A stretch of 19,324 nucleotides of DNA from Oscillospiraceae bacterium. Its GTDB lineage: Bacteria > Bacillota_A > Clostridia > Oscillospirales > Oscillospiraceae. The notes below the pieces were generated by a model that was given only the letters and a program-made list of their open reading frames with translations, was not told where the DNA came from and did no database searches. The stretch spans positions 1 through 19,324 of the forward strand of contig JAGBAI010000152.1 in the NCBI GenBank assembly GCA_017939025.1. The letters are read 5' to 3'. The translations under genes were made by a program, and so were the position numbers. Shown in pieces: positions 6,826-14,400 of this stretch (positions are counted from its first letter, which is position 1; each line of letters starts with the position of its first letter).

Positions 6826-7498
6826 GCTTTTCCTCCAGCCGGTAACCCACACCCCGGACGGTGGCAAGCTGCACAGAAGAGCCGACTTTCCGCAGGCTTC
6901 GCCGGAGGAAATAGGCGTAATTGTCCAGATTTCCGTCTTCCACTTCCGCATCCATCCCCCAGACCCGGAGTAAAATCGTTTCTCTGGGCAGGGTTTGTCC
7001 GTGATTTCGCAGGAGCAGTTCCAGTAGGTCTCCCAGCCGCTTGGACAGCACCGTTGTGTGTCCTTCCCGGGATAGGGTCAGGGTATGGGGTTCATATTGA
7101 ATGTCACCAAAGGCCAATTTTTCCGAAAGCTGCATCACCGCCGGGCGGCGCAGAACACTGCGGATCCGGGCCAGCAGTTCCTCAAAGGCGAAGGGTTTCA
7201 CAATATAATCGTCAGCGCCGCTGTTTAAGCCTGCGGTGCGGTCATGGAGCTGCCCCAAGGCTGTCAGAAAAATCACCGGGGTGTTGATATTTTCCCGGCG
7301 CAGAATCCTCAGGATCTCCATGCCATCCAGGCCGGGAAGCATCCGATCCAGCAAAATCAGATCATGGAGCCGCTCCCGGGCAAAATGCAGACCATCTTCC
7401 CCATTCATAGCCACGTCCACAGAAAACCCTTCCTGACGCAGCTGGAAAGGAATGGTCTGGCATAAGGTTTCATCATCTTCAATCAGCAGTATTCGCAT
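6818..7498 (-). CDS. OmpR/PhoB-family response regulator
   Basis: This 226-residue regulator has an N-terminal receiver domain with the acidic pocket IEDDE, phospho-acceptor Asp51 in LILLDRMLPGLDG, Thr in FLTALG and Lys in DDYIVKPF. The C-terminal winged helix includes LSKRLGDLLELLLRNHG and ends in TVRGVGYRLEE, the standard OmpR-type signature. It overlaps the preceding membrane-protein gene by 20 bases and the kinase gene by eight bases. A CGGAGG ribosome site precedes the ATG. OmpR-family proteins bind tandem direct repeats of 10-11 base period. Two such boxes occur in this operon (5565-5582 and 11977-11994), making it the likely activator of its own operon. Confidence 0.93.
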   Translation of the reverse strand: MRILLIEDDETLCQTIPFQLRQEGFSVDVAMNGEDGLHFARERLHDLILLDRMLPGLDGMEILRILRRENINTPVIFLTALGQLHDRTAGLNSGADDYIVKPFAFEELLARIRSVLRRPAVMQLSEKLAFGDIQYEPHTLTLSREGHTTVLSKRLGDLLELLLRNHGQTLPRETILLRVWGMDAEVEDGNLDNYAYFLRRSLRKVGSSVQLATVRGVGYRLEEKHV

Positions 7499-8444
7499 AG
7501 GTTTGCCTCCGGAATGTCCACAAAGTCAGCAAAGCAGCCGCTGTGGTAGATAGTATTGATTTTACCATATTCAGCAGCATTTGCAAATGCCGCTCTCCCA
7601 TGGGTGTCAGAAGTACAAGCTGAATATTCTCTTTTTGCGCTTCCAGCCAGTTTCCCCAAAAAGAAAAGTCAGACCAGCGGGAAGGGAACATATCCGGAAG
7701 GAAGAGGATCCTGCTGCCGAGAAAAACCAAAAGGTAAGGAGTAGTCAGGAAAAGGATTATCTGCCTGACTCTGCTCTGATTCTGTTTTCTCCCACGGAAA
7801 AAGATTCCCAAAATCAGGAAAAGTGGAGGTATCAAAAGGAAGTTATACACCGCCACCCACAGCGGGTAGAAGTCAACACATTCCCCTTGCAGTCCCCAGC
7901 GAAGAAGAAACTGCTGCACCGTCTGCTGTCCTGTTTCCGCTGTTACATCCAAAACACACCGGTTCAGAACCAGACCGTCTGATTCTTCGGCAACAGCTAT
8001 CCTGGTTGGTTGCGTGGCTGGGATTGTTCCCAAAACCCGGTATGGCCTGTCATCGTGCCACGCTGACTGCTCCGAGCAATCCGCTGTGCCAAACAGCCTT
8101 TGCGCAGTGGATTCGTCCAGAAAGCAGCCCTCCTGCCAGGTAAGTTTCTCTGCATCCAATAGCCCCAGATTGCCGGACAATAAAACTGCCGTGACTTCCG
8201 CAACACCGCCGGTTTCCTTGCAGGACACCCATTGGTTTTTCTCCTCGCCCCAAAAACAGAAACCTACGGAATCAGGAAGTGCTGCTTCCCGGGTGAAGAT
8301 ATCCTCTGCCCGGGCCGCACCGATGGGCTCTGATAACAGTAAGTAAGTACGGTTTGCGTCCTCCTTTGCAGACCGGCAGAAAAGAACAGCGCAGCCATAG
8401 AGGATAACCGCCGTCAAAATCAGTAATATTTTTCGGATACGCAT
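7479..8444 (-). CDS. FtsX/MacB-like membrane protein with no partner ATPase
   Basis: The 321-residue product has an N-terminal membrane segment (about residues 5-23), an extracytoplasmic region of about 165 residues, and three C-terminal membrane segments: LWVAVYNFLLIPPLFLILGI, then QIILFLTTPYLLVFLGSRI, then one near MVKSILSTTAAALLTLW. That is the topology of FtsX/MacB-type permeases. The extracytoplasmic part has the MacB-core-like run CFLDESTAQRLFGTADCS...DDRPYRVLGTIPA. At about 320 residues it is smaller than MacB permeases. The ATG at 8444 lies one base after the adaptor stop, with GGTGGA upstream. Being next to a HlyD-type adaptor supports an export or envelope-signalling pair, but no ATPase is encoded nearby. 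The family call rests on topology and weak motifs. Confidence 0.6.
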   Translation of the reverse strand: MRIRKILLILTAVILYGCAVLFCRSAKEDANRTYLLLSEPIGAARAEDIFTREAALPDSVGFCFWGEEKNQWVSCKETGGVAEVTAVLLSGNLGLLDAEKLTWQEGCFLDESTAQRLFGTADCSEQSAWHDDRPYRVLGTIPATQPTRIAVAEESDGLVLNRCVLDVTAETGQQTVQQFLLRWGLQGECVDFYPLWVAVYNFLLIPPLFLILGIFFRGRKQNQSRVRQIILFLTTPYLLVFLGSRILFLPDMFPSRWSDFSFWGNWLEAQKENIQLVLLTPMGERHLQMLLNMVKSILSTTAAALLTLWTFRRQTYANTAD

Positions 8445-8445
8445 A

Positions 8446-10209
8446 TTATTCCACCCGTACCCGGCTGCCATTGTCGATTTCTTTGTCAGAACCCACAATC
8501 ACCTGATCTTTTAACCCTACACTGCCTTCGGCAATCGCTGCCATGGCCGCATTCTGTTCCAGTACTGTCACACTGACCTTCCGAGCCTGCAATTCATCAC
8601 CCATAATGGACTCTGCCTGTTCCACTACCAGTACATAAGGCTGATTCCGGCTGTCCAGGCGCAGGGCCGACAGGGGCACACAGCAGAGATAGGGCTGGGA
8701 TTTTTTGGTAAAGCTCAAATGAAGATTGGCTCCCAATGCTAAATTATCAGCCGGGATCTGCACCGTCAGGCGGTAACCGCCACCCGGTTCCTCTGTGGTG
8801 GAGAAGGTGGTCACAGGCAGATCCTTATAGAGTTTTCCGGTGCCGGTTTGCAGCAGCACCTTGTCCCCAACGCCGATATACCGGCAGTCATCCTCGGTGG
8901 CAAGACCTGAGAATTTACAGCCCTGGCTCATGTCTGCCAGCAAAACGGCAGTGGTATCGGTGGTTTTCTCGCCGGTCTGCACATTGCATCTGGTGACGAT
9001 ACCATCTGTTGGTGAAAGGATCATTCCTCCCGCCTCTTTCAGTGCCTGCAGCTTTTCCAGTTCCAGCTTCATCTGGTCATAGGTGATCTGCCCAATCTGG
9101 GCAGAATTACTGGTACTGGCAGAGAGACTCGCGGAATTGACCGCCCGTCCATAGGAGGTTTTCGTGGATTCCAATGCTGCAACCGCATCATCATAAACCT
9201 CCTGCGCCTGTTCTATGGCATCCATCAGGTCTTTCTCGGATACTTCTGTACCACTGCCTTGCCTCTGATAGAATGCTTCCAGTTCTGTATCTGCATTGGA
9301 AGCCGCATGCTGCGCTGTCTGCACAGCAGTCTGGGCGGCGGAAAGTCGGTCCGCATAGCTTGCCCGGACAGAGACTTCGATTCCGTCCTTTTGTTCCTGT
9401 GTCAGTTCGGCAGCAATGATTGCAGGGGTATCCACCGTGACCGACTCCGTTGGGAAAGTGGTTTCTTCGGAAGCACCGGTTTCCCCGGACGGCTGTGTTT
9501 CTTCTGGGATTGCTGCCTGAGCAGCAGCCTCCTGCAGCTCTGCCTCTGCCTGTGAAATCGCATCCTGCACGGCCTGGTCAATTTCTCTTTGCAAACTTTC
9601 CAGAGCTGCTACAGCATTGTCATAATCTACTTTGGCTTCCTGACAGGTACGGAGCAAGGCTTCCTCTTCCGCTTTGTCATTGGATACGCCGTTATAGAAA
9701 TTTTCAAGGGCTGTCTTTGCCCGTTCCAAATCCCGCTGGGCACGGTCCACAGCCGTTTGAGCTTGGTCCACCGCATTGTCATAGTTTTCCTCTGCCTGAG
9801 CCTGTTGGTTTTCCCTCTGCTTTTGGGCGTTGGAATTTTGCGTCCAGGCATCCCACACAGAAAGCTGCTGCTTTTTCATATCCTGTTCCTGCCGTAAAAT
9901 CATTTCGTCCAGATAAGCAAGGTCAAGAACAAACAGAACATCTCCCTGCTTTACCTGCTGTCCTTCATTGACACAAACACTGCCGATCCGCAGACCACCG
10001 ATGGTGGTAACAGCCAGCTCCTGATTTTGAAGCACCTTGCCGGTAATCTGCACCGTATGATTGATGGTGCCGCCGGTGGGCATCTCCACGCTTACCACAG
10101 CCGTACCATGCTGATAAATGGCTCTGGAAAGAATGGTAAACAGGATCATGGCTGCGAAGAACAAACAGATCCATTTCCAAATCCGGCCTTTTTCTTTTTT
10201 CAGATACAT
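8446..10209 (-). CDS. HlyD/MacA-type membrane fusion (adaptor) protein
   Basis: This 587-residue protein has one N-terminal membrane anchor (about residues 12-30). The first half of a lipoyl domain follows (IGSVCVNEGQQVKQGDVLFV, about 74-93), then a very long coiled-coil hairpin (about 100-385), the second lipoyl half (ILSPTDGIVTRCNVQTGEKT), a beta-barrel region and a C-terminal membrane-proximal domain. A Glu/Ser/Thr/Pro-rich insert near residues 235-265 sits at the hairpin tip. The two helical arms resemble each other (ENFYNG/EAFYQR; YDNAVAALES/YDDAVAALES). A GGGAGG ribosome site precedes the ATG, one base after the preceding stop. Such adaptors pair with MacB-like permeases, so the FtsX-like gene that follows is the likely partner. 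Confidence 0.85.
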   Translation of the reverse strand: MYLKKEKGRIWKWICLFFAAMILFTILSRAIYQHGTAVVSVEMPTGGTINHTVQITGKVLQNQELAVTTIGGLRIGSVCVNEGQQVKQGDVLFVLDLAYLDEMILRQEQDMKKQQLSVWDAWTQNSNAQKQRENQQAQAEENYDNAVDQAQTAVDRAQRDLERAKTALENFYNGVSNDKAEEEALLRTCQEAKVDYDNAVAALESLQREIDQAVQDAISQAEAELQEAAAQAAIPEETQPSGETGASEETTFPTESVTVDTPAIIAAELTQEQKDGIEVSVRASYADRLSAAQTAVQTAQHAASNADTELEAFYQRQGSGTEVSEKDLMDAIEQAQEVYDDAVAALESTKTSYGRAVNSASLSASTSNSAQIGQITYDQMKLELEKLQALKEAGGMILSPTDGIVTRCNVQTGEKTTDTTAVLLADMSQGCKFSGLATEDDCRYIGVGDKVLLQTGTGKLYKDLPVTTFSTTEEPGGGYRLTVQIPADNLALGANLHLSFTKKSQPYLCCVPLSALRLDSRNQPYVLVVEQAESIMGDELQARKVSVTVLEQNAAMAAIAEGSVGLKDQVIVGSDKEIDNGSRVRVE

Positions 10210-10210
10210 A

Positions 10211-11059
10211 CTAATCCTTTCCTCCCGACATAGCGATTCCCTGCTCCAAATATTCCTGACATCCCAAAAACAGCAGCAGTGCCGGGATCAGCATCATCAG
10301 AGCTGCCGCAAAGCCCAGACCCATTTCCGCCATGCCGATTTCCGGCAGGAACAAGGACAGGGGCCAGAGGGATTTTGTTTTCAGATAGGTCATAGGCTGC
10401 TCGATCATATTCCAGGAATCCAGAAAAGTCAGAATACAGACGGACAGGATTCCTGGAGCGCCCATGGGAATGCCGATCTGGCAAAAAATCCGTAGTTCTC
10501 CCGCACCGTCCAGCCGGGCAGCTTCGATAATTTCCTGTGGAATTGCTTTGAAAAACCGATGCAGGATAAATACCGGGAAGGTAGAAAACACCGCCGGCAA
10601 AATCACCGCACCAAGGGTGTCCAGCAAGCCAAGATCATTCAGCACCAGATACTGCGGGAACATCAGCACCTGAAAAGGCATGAGCATTAACACAATATAG
10701 AGATTCAGAATCGCCTTTTTGGTCTTCAGCGGGAACCGAGCCAAGGCCCAGGCAGCAGACACATCCACCAGAAGCTGCCCTGACAGAATGAAAAGGGATA
10801 TTGTGACGGAGTTCCAGAACATGGTAAAAAACCCAGGGCTGTCCAGCAGGACTTCCACCAGGGATTTCAGGGTTGGTGCAGCAGGCAGCAGCGGCCAGTT
10901 CGCCATTCCCTCACTTCCTGCAAAAACAGGAGACAAATTCTGTTCCAATTCCCATTGGGCGGAAAAGGTTCCCGTGATGGCAACCCAGATGGGAAAACAA
11001 ATCAAAAATGTGAGAAACAGTATCATAGCGGCAAGCAGTATCTTTTTCATTTTCTGCAT
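10211..11059 (-). CDS. Carbohydrate-type ABC transporter permease (MalG-like)
   Basis: This inner-membrane permease of about 282 residues has six predicted hydrophobic segments. Its cytoplasmic EAA loop, EIIEAARLDGAGELRIFCQIGIP, is the site that docks the ABC ATPase. The family normally handles sugars or oligosaccharides with a partner permease and a binding lipoprotein. The chosen ATG at 11059 lies one base after the preceding stop; an alternative in-frame ATG at 11074 would overlap that gene, and neither has a strong ribosome site. It overlaps or abuts both neighbours, so it is co-translated. The loop is intact, so it should still accept an ATPase, perhaps a shared MsmK-like protein encoded elsewhere. 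Confidence 0.87.
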   Translation of the reverse strand: MQKMKKILLAAMILFLTFLICFPIWVAITGTFSAQWELEQNLSPVFAGSEGMANWPLLPAAPTLKSLVEVLLDSPGFFTMFWNSVTISLFILSGQLLVDVSAAWALARFPLKTKKAILNLYIVLMLMPFQVLMFPQYLVLNDLGLLDTLGAVILPAVFSTFPVFILHRFFKAIPQEIIEAARLDGAGELRIFCQIGIPMGAPGILSVCILTFLDSWNMIEQPMTYLKTKSLWPLSLFLPEIGMAEMGLGFAAALMMLIPALLLFLGCQEYLEQGIAMSGGKD

Positions 11060-11060
11060 A

Positions 11061-11927
11061 TCATTCTTCACCATCCCATGCTTTCCGTAAGGCTCCAATC
11101 AGAAGAAACACAACCGCAGAAGTCATAACAGAAGCGGCAGCAATCTTATCAAAATCCAGTTCCCGGAACCAGTTGTTGTACAGGTGCTGCAACAGGTACA
11201 TACTCTCGTGTGGATAGTCACCAGCTACCAGCCACGCCTCCCGGAATACCTTGAAGGAATTGAGTAATGACATGACCGTAATGGTATAAGCTGTTCCCCG
11301 CAGATTGGGAAGAGTGATGTGCAGGAATGTCTGCCACTGGTTCGCTCCATCCACCTGGGCCGCTTCATAGATACTTTCTGGGATTGCTGACAAGCCCGCA
11401 GTCCAGAGGATCATGGTGTATCCGAGATTTTTCCAAAGATAGCTGATCACCAGCATCCAGAAGGCTGCATTAGATCCCATCCAGTTGACTCCGGTGCCGC
11501 AAAATGTAAGCAAGGCACCATTGATCAGACCGTTTTCATGGAACAGCACTTTCCACACCAGTACCACCGATGCCGCTGGAACAGCCATGGGCATCAGAAA
11601 GATGCTGCGAAGGGTACTGCCAACCATGGGTATTGCGTATATCAACACAGCCAGTGCAAGCGAAATCGTAATCAGCAGCGGAATGCACACAGCAATGAAT
11701 TTACCCGTGTTCATAACAGCCAGTCGAAAAGCTGTGTTGTTCAAAACCACTGCATAATTTCGAATACCTACCCATTTTCCGCCAATAGCACTTTGAAAAG
11801 AGCGCAGCAGCACCTGCAGCATGGGAAGCAGAGAGAAATACAGGACACCCAGCAGGTTTGGCAGAAGGAAGGACCAGTAAATCCATATTTGTCTGCTAAA
11901 TGTACTGGAGATTTTTATCTTGCGCAT
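11061..11927 (-). CDS. Carbohydrate-type ABC transporter permease (MalF-like)
   Basis: This first gene of the operon encodes 288 residues with about six membrane segments (IYWSFLLPNLLGVLYFSLLP at the start). The EAA loop is SIYEAAQVDGANQWQTFLHITLP, typical of MalF/UgpA-type permeases. It lacks the long periplasmic loop of enteric MalF, as is usual in Firmicutes. The ATG at 11927 is chosen because AAAGGGA lies upstream. The in-frame ATG at 11951 would start at the predicted transcription start, leaving no leader. The promoter with the tandem operator lies at 11961-11996. It presumably forms a heterodimer with the next gene's product and receives substrate from the lipoprotein encoded at the end of the operon. 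Confidence 0.87.
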   Translation of the reverse strand: MRKIKISSTFSRQIWIYWSFLLPNLLGVLYFSLLPMLQVLLRSFQSAIGGKWVGIRNYAVVLNNTAFRLAVMNTGKFIAVCIPLLITISLALAVLIYAIPMVGSTLRSIFLMPMAVPAASVVLVWKVLFHENGLINGALLTFCGTGVNWMGSNAAFWMLVISYLWKNLGYTMILWTAGLSAIPESIYEAAQVDGANQWQTFLHITLPNLRGTAYTITVMSLLNSFKVFREAWLVAGDYPHESMYLLQHLYNNWFRELDFDKIAAASVMTSAVVFLLIGALRKAWDGEE

Positions 11928-11960
11928 TGCGACAGTTTCCCTTTCTTGCATTTGCGGTCA

Positions 11961-11996
11961 AGTATATTGGTTCTGCCTCTAATCTATCTCTAAAAC
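11961..11996 (-). promoter_or_regulatory. Operon promoter with tandem response-regulator box
   Basis: On the minus strand TTTAGAGATAGATTAGAG spans 11994-11977. It is followed after exactly ten bases by the -10 box TATACT (11966-11961). The region 17 bases upstream of -10 (AGATAG) is a poor -35, so activation is expected. Sixteen of 18 bases in the box match the one before the lipoprotein gene, and the distance to -10 is identical. The predicted transcription start (about 11954) leaves a leader of about 27 bases before the ATG at 11927. Confidence 0.7.
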
Positions 11997-12001
11997 ATAC
12001 G

Positions 12002-12045
12002 AAAAGCGCAACTGACAGTTCGGTACTGTCCAGTTGCGCTTTTTG
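12002..12045 (-). terminator. Bidirectional intrinsic terminator
   Basis: The arms GCGCAACTG-ACAGT (12006-12019) and ACTGT-C-CAGTTGCGC (12025-12039) form a long stem with one bulged C. A runs lie on the left and T runs on the right, so both strands have a T tract. It ends the minus-strand sigma-like gene and insulates the operon promoter a few bases away. Confidence 0.85.
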
Positions 12046-12046
12046 A

Positions 12047-12868
12047 TTATAAACCTTTCAGAGCTGCCAACTTCGTGTCCACATAAGCCCTGCGCCAGAG
12101 GTGCAGAGGAGTTCCGTGGTACTTCTGCTTCAGCCGACGGAGAGCCGCATCCCTTGCCTTGTACACACCATCCACCGTCAGTTCCAACTCCAGTCCCAGC
12201 TGCTCCGGTGGCTTCTTCTCGCAGTCATACAGACCATAGTAGTGTCCCAGTATGTACCTGTCCTTGATTTTCAAGCTGTTGAACACCTCCGGCAGCAGGG
12301 AGAGCCAGATCTCATTCATTACGATATGCTCTACATTTTCTGCCGCAGGCATAAGCAATGCATTGTCGTTCTCAGAATTATCCTCTGCATACGCCAATGC
12401 AGCTTTCAGATCATCCAGAGAGATCGGATGGGTGTTATGCAGAAGAAGCTGTGCCGTTTCCTCCGGGGAGATCTTCAATTCCTGTGCAATGGTAGCAGCA
12501 TCGTAGTTGTACTCATAGTACATCTGCTGTACCCGGCGGATCTTTTCCATCTGGTGTTTGGAAACAGCCATGGTGCCGAGATTCTTTTCAAGCCACCGGC
12601 ACATAGCTCCCCGAATGAAGGGTAGGGTATAGGTCATCAGCTTTCCCTTTGCAGGATCGTAGCTGTTACCCACAATCACTTCCAGCAGTGCCAGATTGCC
12701 CTCACTAATCAAGTCCCCTATCTGATCATTCTGTTTTGCACTGTAAATGTGTGCAACCTCGCTGGCTGTTTTTCGGATGAGCCCTTCGTTCTGGATAAAA
12801 AGCTGATGCAGGGCATCCGTGTTGCTTGGATCGTTGCGGTATGTTTGAATCAGTTCTTCGTTGGTCAT
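12047..12868 (-). CDS. Sigma-70 family RNA polymerase sigma factor
   Basis: The 273-residue product has a region 2-like N-terminal half (LFIQNEGLIRKTASEVAH...IGDLISEGNLALLEVI...MTYTLPFIRGAMCRWLEKN), a region 3-like middle (VSKHQMEKIRRVQQ...ATIAQELKISPEETAQLL), and a region 4-like end (LKIKDRYILGHYYGL...LGLELELTVDGVYKARDAALRRLKQKY). It is compact and resembles sigma factors carried by Clostridia mobile elements rather than a housekeeping sigma. The ATG at 12868 follows GGAGGTGAG; an in-frame ATG at 12886 would place that site inside the gene. It lies 85 bases after the zinc-protein gene and probably shares its transcript. It may direct transcription of element genes, but its target promoters are unknown. 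Confidence 0.8.
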   Translation of the reverse strand: MTNEELIQTYRNDPSNTDALHQLFIQNEGLIRKTASEVAHIYSAKQNDQIGDLISEGNLALLEVIVGNSYDPAKGKLMTYTLPFIRGAMCRWLEKNLGTMAVSKHQMEKIRRVQQMYYEYNYDAATIAQELKISPEETAQLLLHNTHPISLDDLKAALAYAEDNSENDNALLMPAAENVEHIVMNEIWLSLLPEVFNSLKIKDRYILGHYYGLYDCEKKPPEQLGLELELTVDGVYKARDAALRRLKQKYHGTPLHLWRRAYVDTKLAALKGL

Positions 12869-12953
12869 GGGCTCACCTCCACCCATAGACTATCACATTA
12901 ACTGTCCAAAATACTTCCCATTATGTCGAGGAACAGGAGAATTTGCAATCTGT

Positions 12954-14261
12954 TCATTTCTTCTTTGGTCTGCCAACGCTGCCGGACTTTCGTTCAATGC
13001 CGCACAGTTGACATAAGTTTTTCGTTGCCAGAGACTTCTCGAAATCCTCGTTTCTGATATTGGGATTCTTCCGTGCATCAAAGTACAGTTCTTCTGCTTT
13101 GGTGTACAGGATATCCCGCTCCCCGGAAGTCAGATTCCCCCGGCTCACATCCTGATTCAGCCGCTGATAGCAGCGGAGGAGAGATTGCTTCATCGGATTA
13201 TCCTTAGCAGCTTCCTTCATTCCCGTATTGCGGTAACCGATCTGCCGACAGGTATAGCGGGGATCCTCCGGGTAGGGCATATCACAATACTTTGTGTGGT
13301 AGCCTTTTTCCAGCATGAAATACCGGCTGCAACACTGGCAGCGGCGAATGATATGTCCTGCACCCAGTCCCCGGTAGAAATCCATTTTTAAAAAGGTCTG
13401 TAAATTCTTCGCTTCATAGTATTCATAGATTTGAAATTCTCCGTCTGCATCCTCCTGGGGAACAAAGCGCATGGTCACGTTATCTGCATTGGTGTAGAAT
13501 CCTGTCCCCCGGAAAGGATTGGCGATCCACTTCTCTGCACTGGGATGGTTCAGAAAATCATGGAGTGCCGCCGCATAGTTGTTTGGATTCAGAGTATGCA
13601 GCTTGGAAAGAAACAGATTGATAAAGTTATGGATCGTCATATTGAAAGAGGCAATATCATCCAGGACATTCCTATACCCGGCACAAACCCGTTTATATAC
13701 CGCCAGCTTCAGTTCCAGATCACCGGGAACGATCAGGAGATTCTTTGCCTTCGGTGGAGGTGGTGCAGGAATTGGTGGCTGTGGTCTGCTGTACTGATAA
13801 CGCTCCCCAGTGCGTACGTCCGTGGCTTCCCAATATGTCTCGTCACCGAAAGCATCGGGGTTCTGCAAACACTCTTCGTAGAGATTCATTGCATTAAGAA
13901 TCTTGTAATCTTCTTCCGTAAGATCAAAGTCATGGGTCTTCAATTCTTCCAAATCAGAAAACAGAACCTGTGCTTCTTCCAGCACGGAAGGTTTCTGTTT
14001 CAAAAGCCGGAATAGACTTCTGGTGCAGAGTATAGCATCCAGTTCCAGGTAACAGTCATTGGCAGACTTCCAGTAAGATAACTCCAAAGTATCAGCATAG
14101 CGGGACAGTTCTTCCTCCGCCTGTTCCAGAAGCGTCTGCATTTTCTCATACTCCTGGGGTGTGATATTCAGAACCTCCGCTGTCAGCTTTCCCAGAGAAA
14201 AGGATTCACCACCAACCTCAATAGTCTTCCTGCCGATCATATAAAAGATGGATTCATACAT
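12954..14261 (-). CDS. Zinc-cluster protein with AT-hook-like tail, possibly DUF6076 family
   Basis: The 435-residue protein is mostly helical in its N-terminal 170 residues. It then has a Pro-rich linker (RPQPPIPAPPPPKAKN), a conserved-looking middle region, and a Cys cluster near residues 307-340 (RRCQCCSRYF, then YCDMPYPEDPRYTC). A second CxxC (NLCQLCG) lies near the end, followed by GSVGRPKKK, an AT-hook-like basic tail. From memory it resembles proteins labelled DUF6076 in Clostridia elements, but this is not certain. The ATG at 14261 is preferred over the one at 14285: GAAGGTGA lies upstream, and the predicted promoter (-10 at 14300-14305) would leave almost no leader for 14285. It probably binds DNA. 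It is divergent from the helicase gene. Confidence 0.65.
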   Translation of the reverse strand: MYESIFYMIGRKTIEVGGESFSLGKLTAEVLNITPQEYEKMQTLLEQAEEELSRYADTLELSYWKSANDCYLELDAILCTRSLFRLLKQKPSVLEEAQVLFSDLEELKTHDFDLTEEDYKILNAMNLYEECLQNPDAFGDETYWEATDVRTGERYQYSRPQPPIPAPPPPKAKNLLIVPGDLELKLAVYKRVCAGYRNVLDDIASFNMTIHNFINLFLSKLHTLNPNNYAAALHDFLNHPSAEKWIANPFRGTGFYTNADNVTMRFVPQEDADGEFQIYEYYEAKNLQTFLKMDFYRGLGAGHIIRRCQCCSRYFMLEKGYHTKYCDMPYPEDPRYTCRQIGYRNTGMKEAAKDNPMKQSLLRCYQRLNQDVSRGNLTSGERDILYTKAEELYFDARKNPNIRNEDFEKSLATKNLCQLCGIERKSGSVGRPKKK

Positions 14262-14297
14262 GACGGTCACCTTCTTTTTTGTCATTGGAATGATTTT

Positions 14298-14328
14298 TAT
14301 ATGTAAATGACATATATTATTTTATCAA
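14298..14328 (-). promoter_or_regulatory. Promoter and palindromic operator in the divergent region
   Basis: On the minus strand TTGATA (14328-14323) and TACATA (14305-14300) are separated by 17 bases. A perfect inverted repeat, TATATGT-N5-ACATATA (14298-14316), covers the -10 box and part of the spacer, as a repressor or autoregulator site would. A second, imperfect inverted repeat (AAGTAGGAGTAC against GTACTTACTT) lies between about 14345 and 14376, before the helicase gene. Confidence 0.55.
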
Positions 14329-14400
14329 ATCCCGTCCACAATTCAAGTAGGAGTACAAAATCAGCTGTACTTACTTTTGAATCTGTAAAGGAGAATGATA

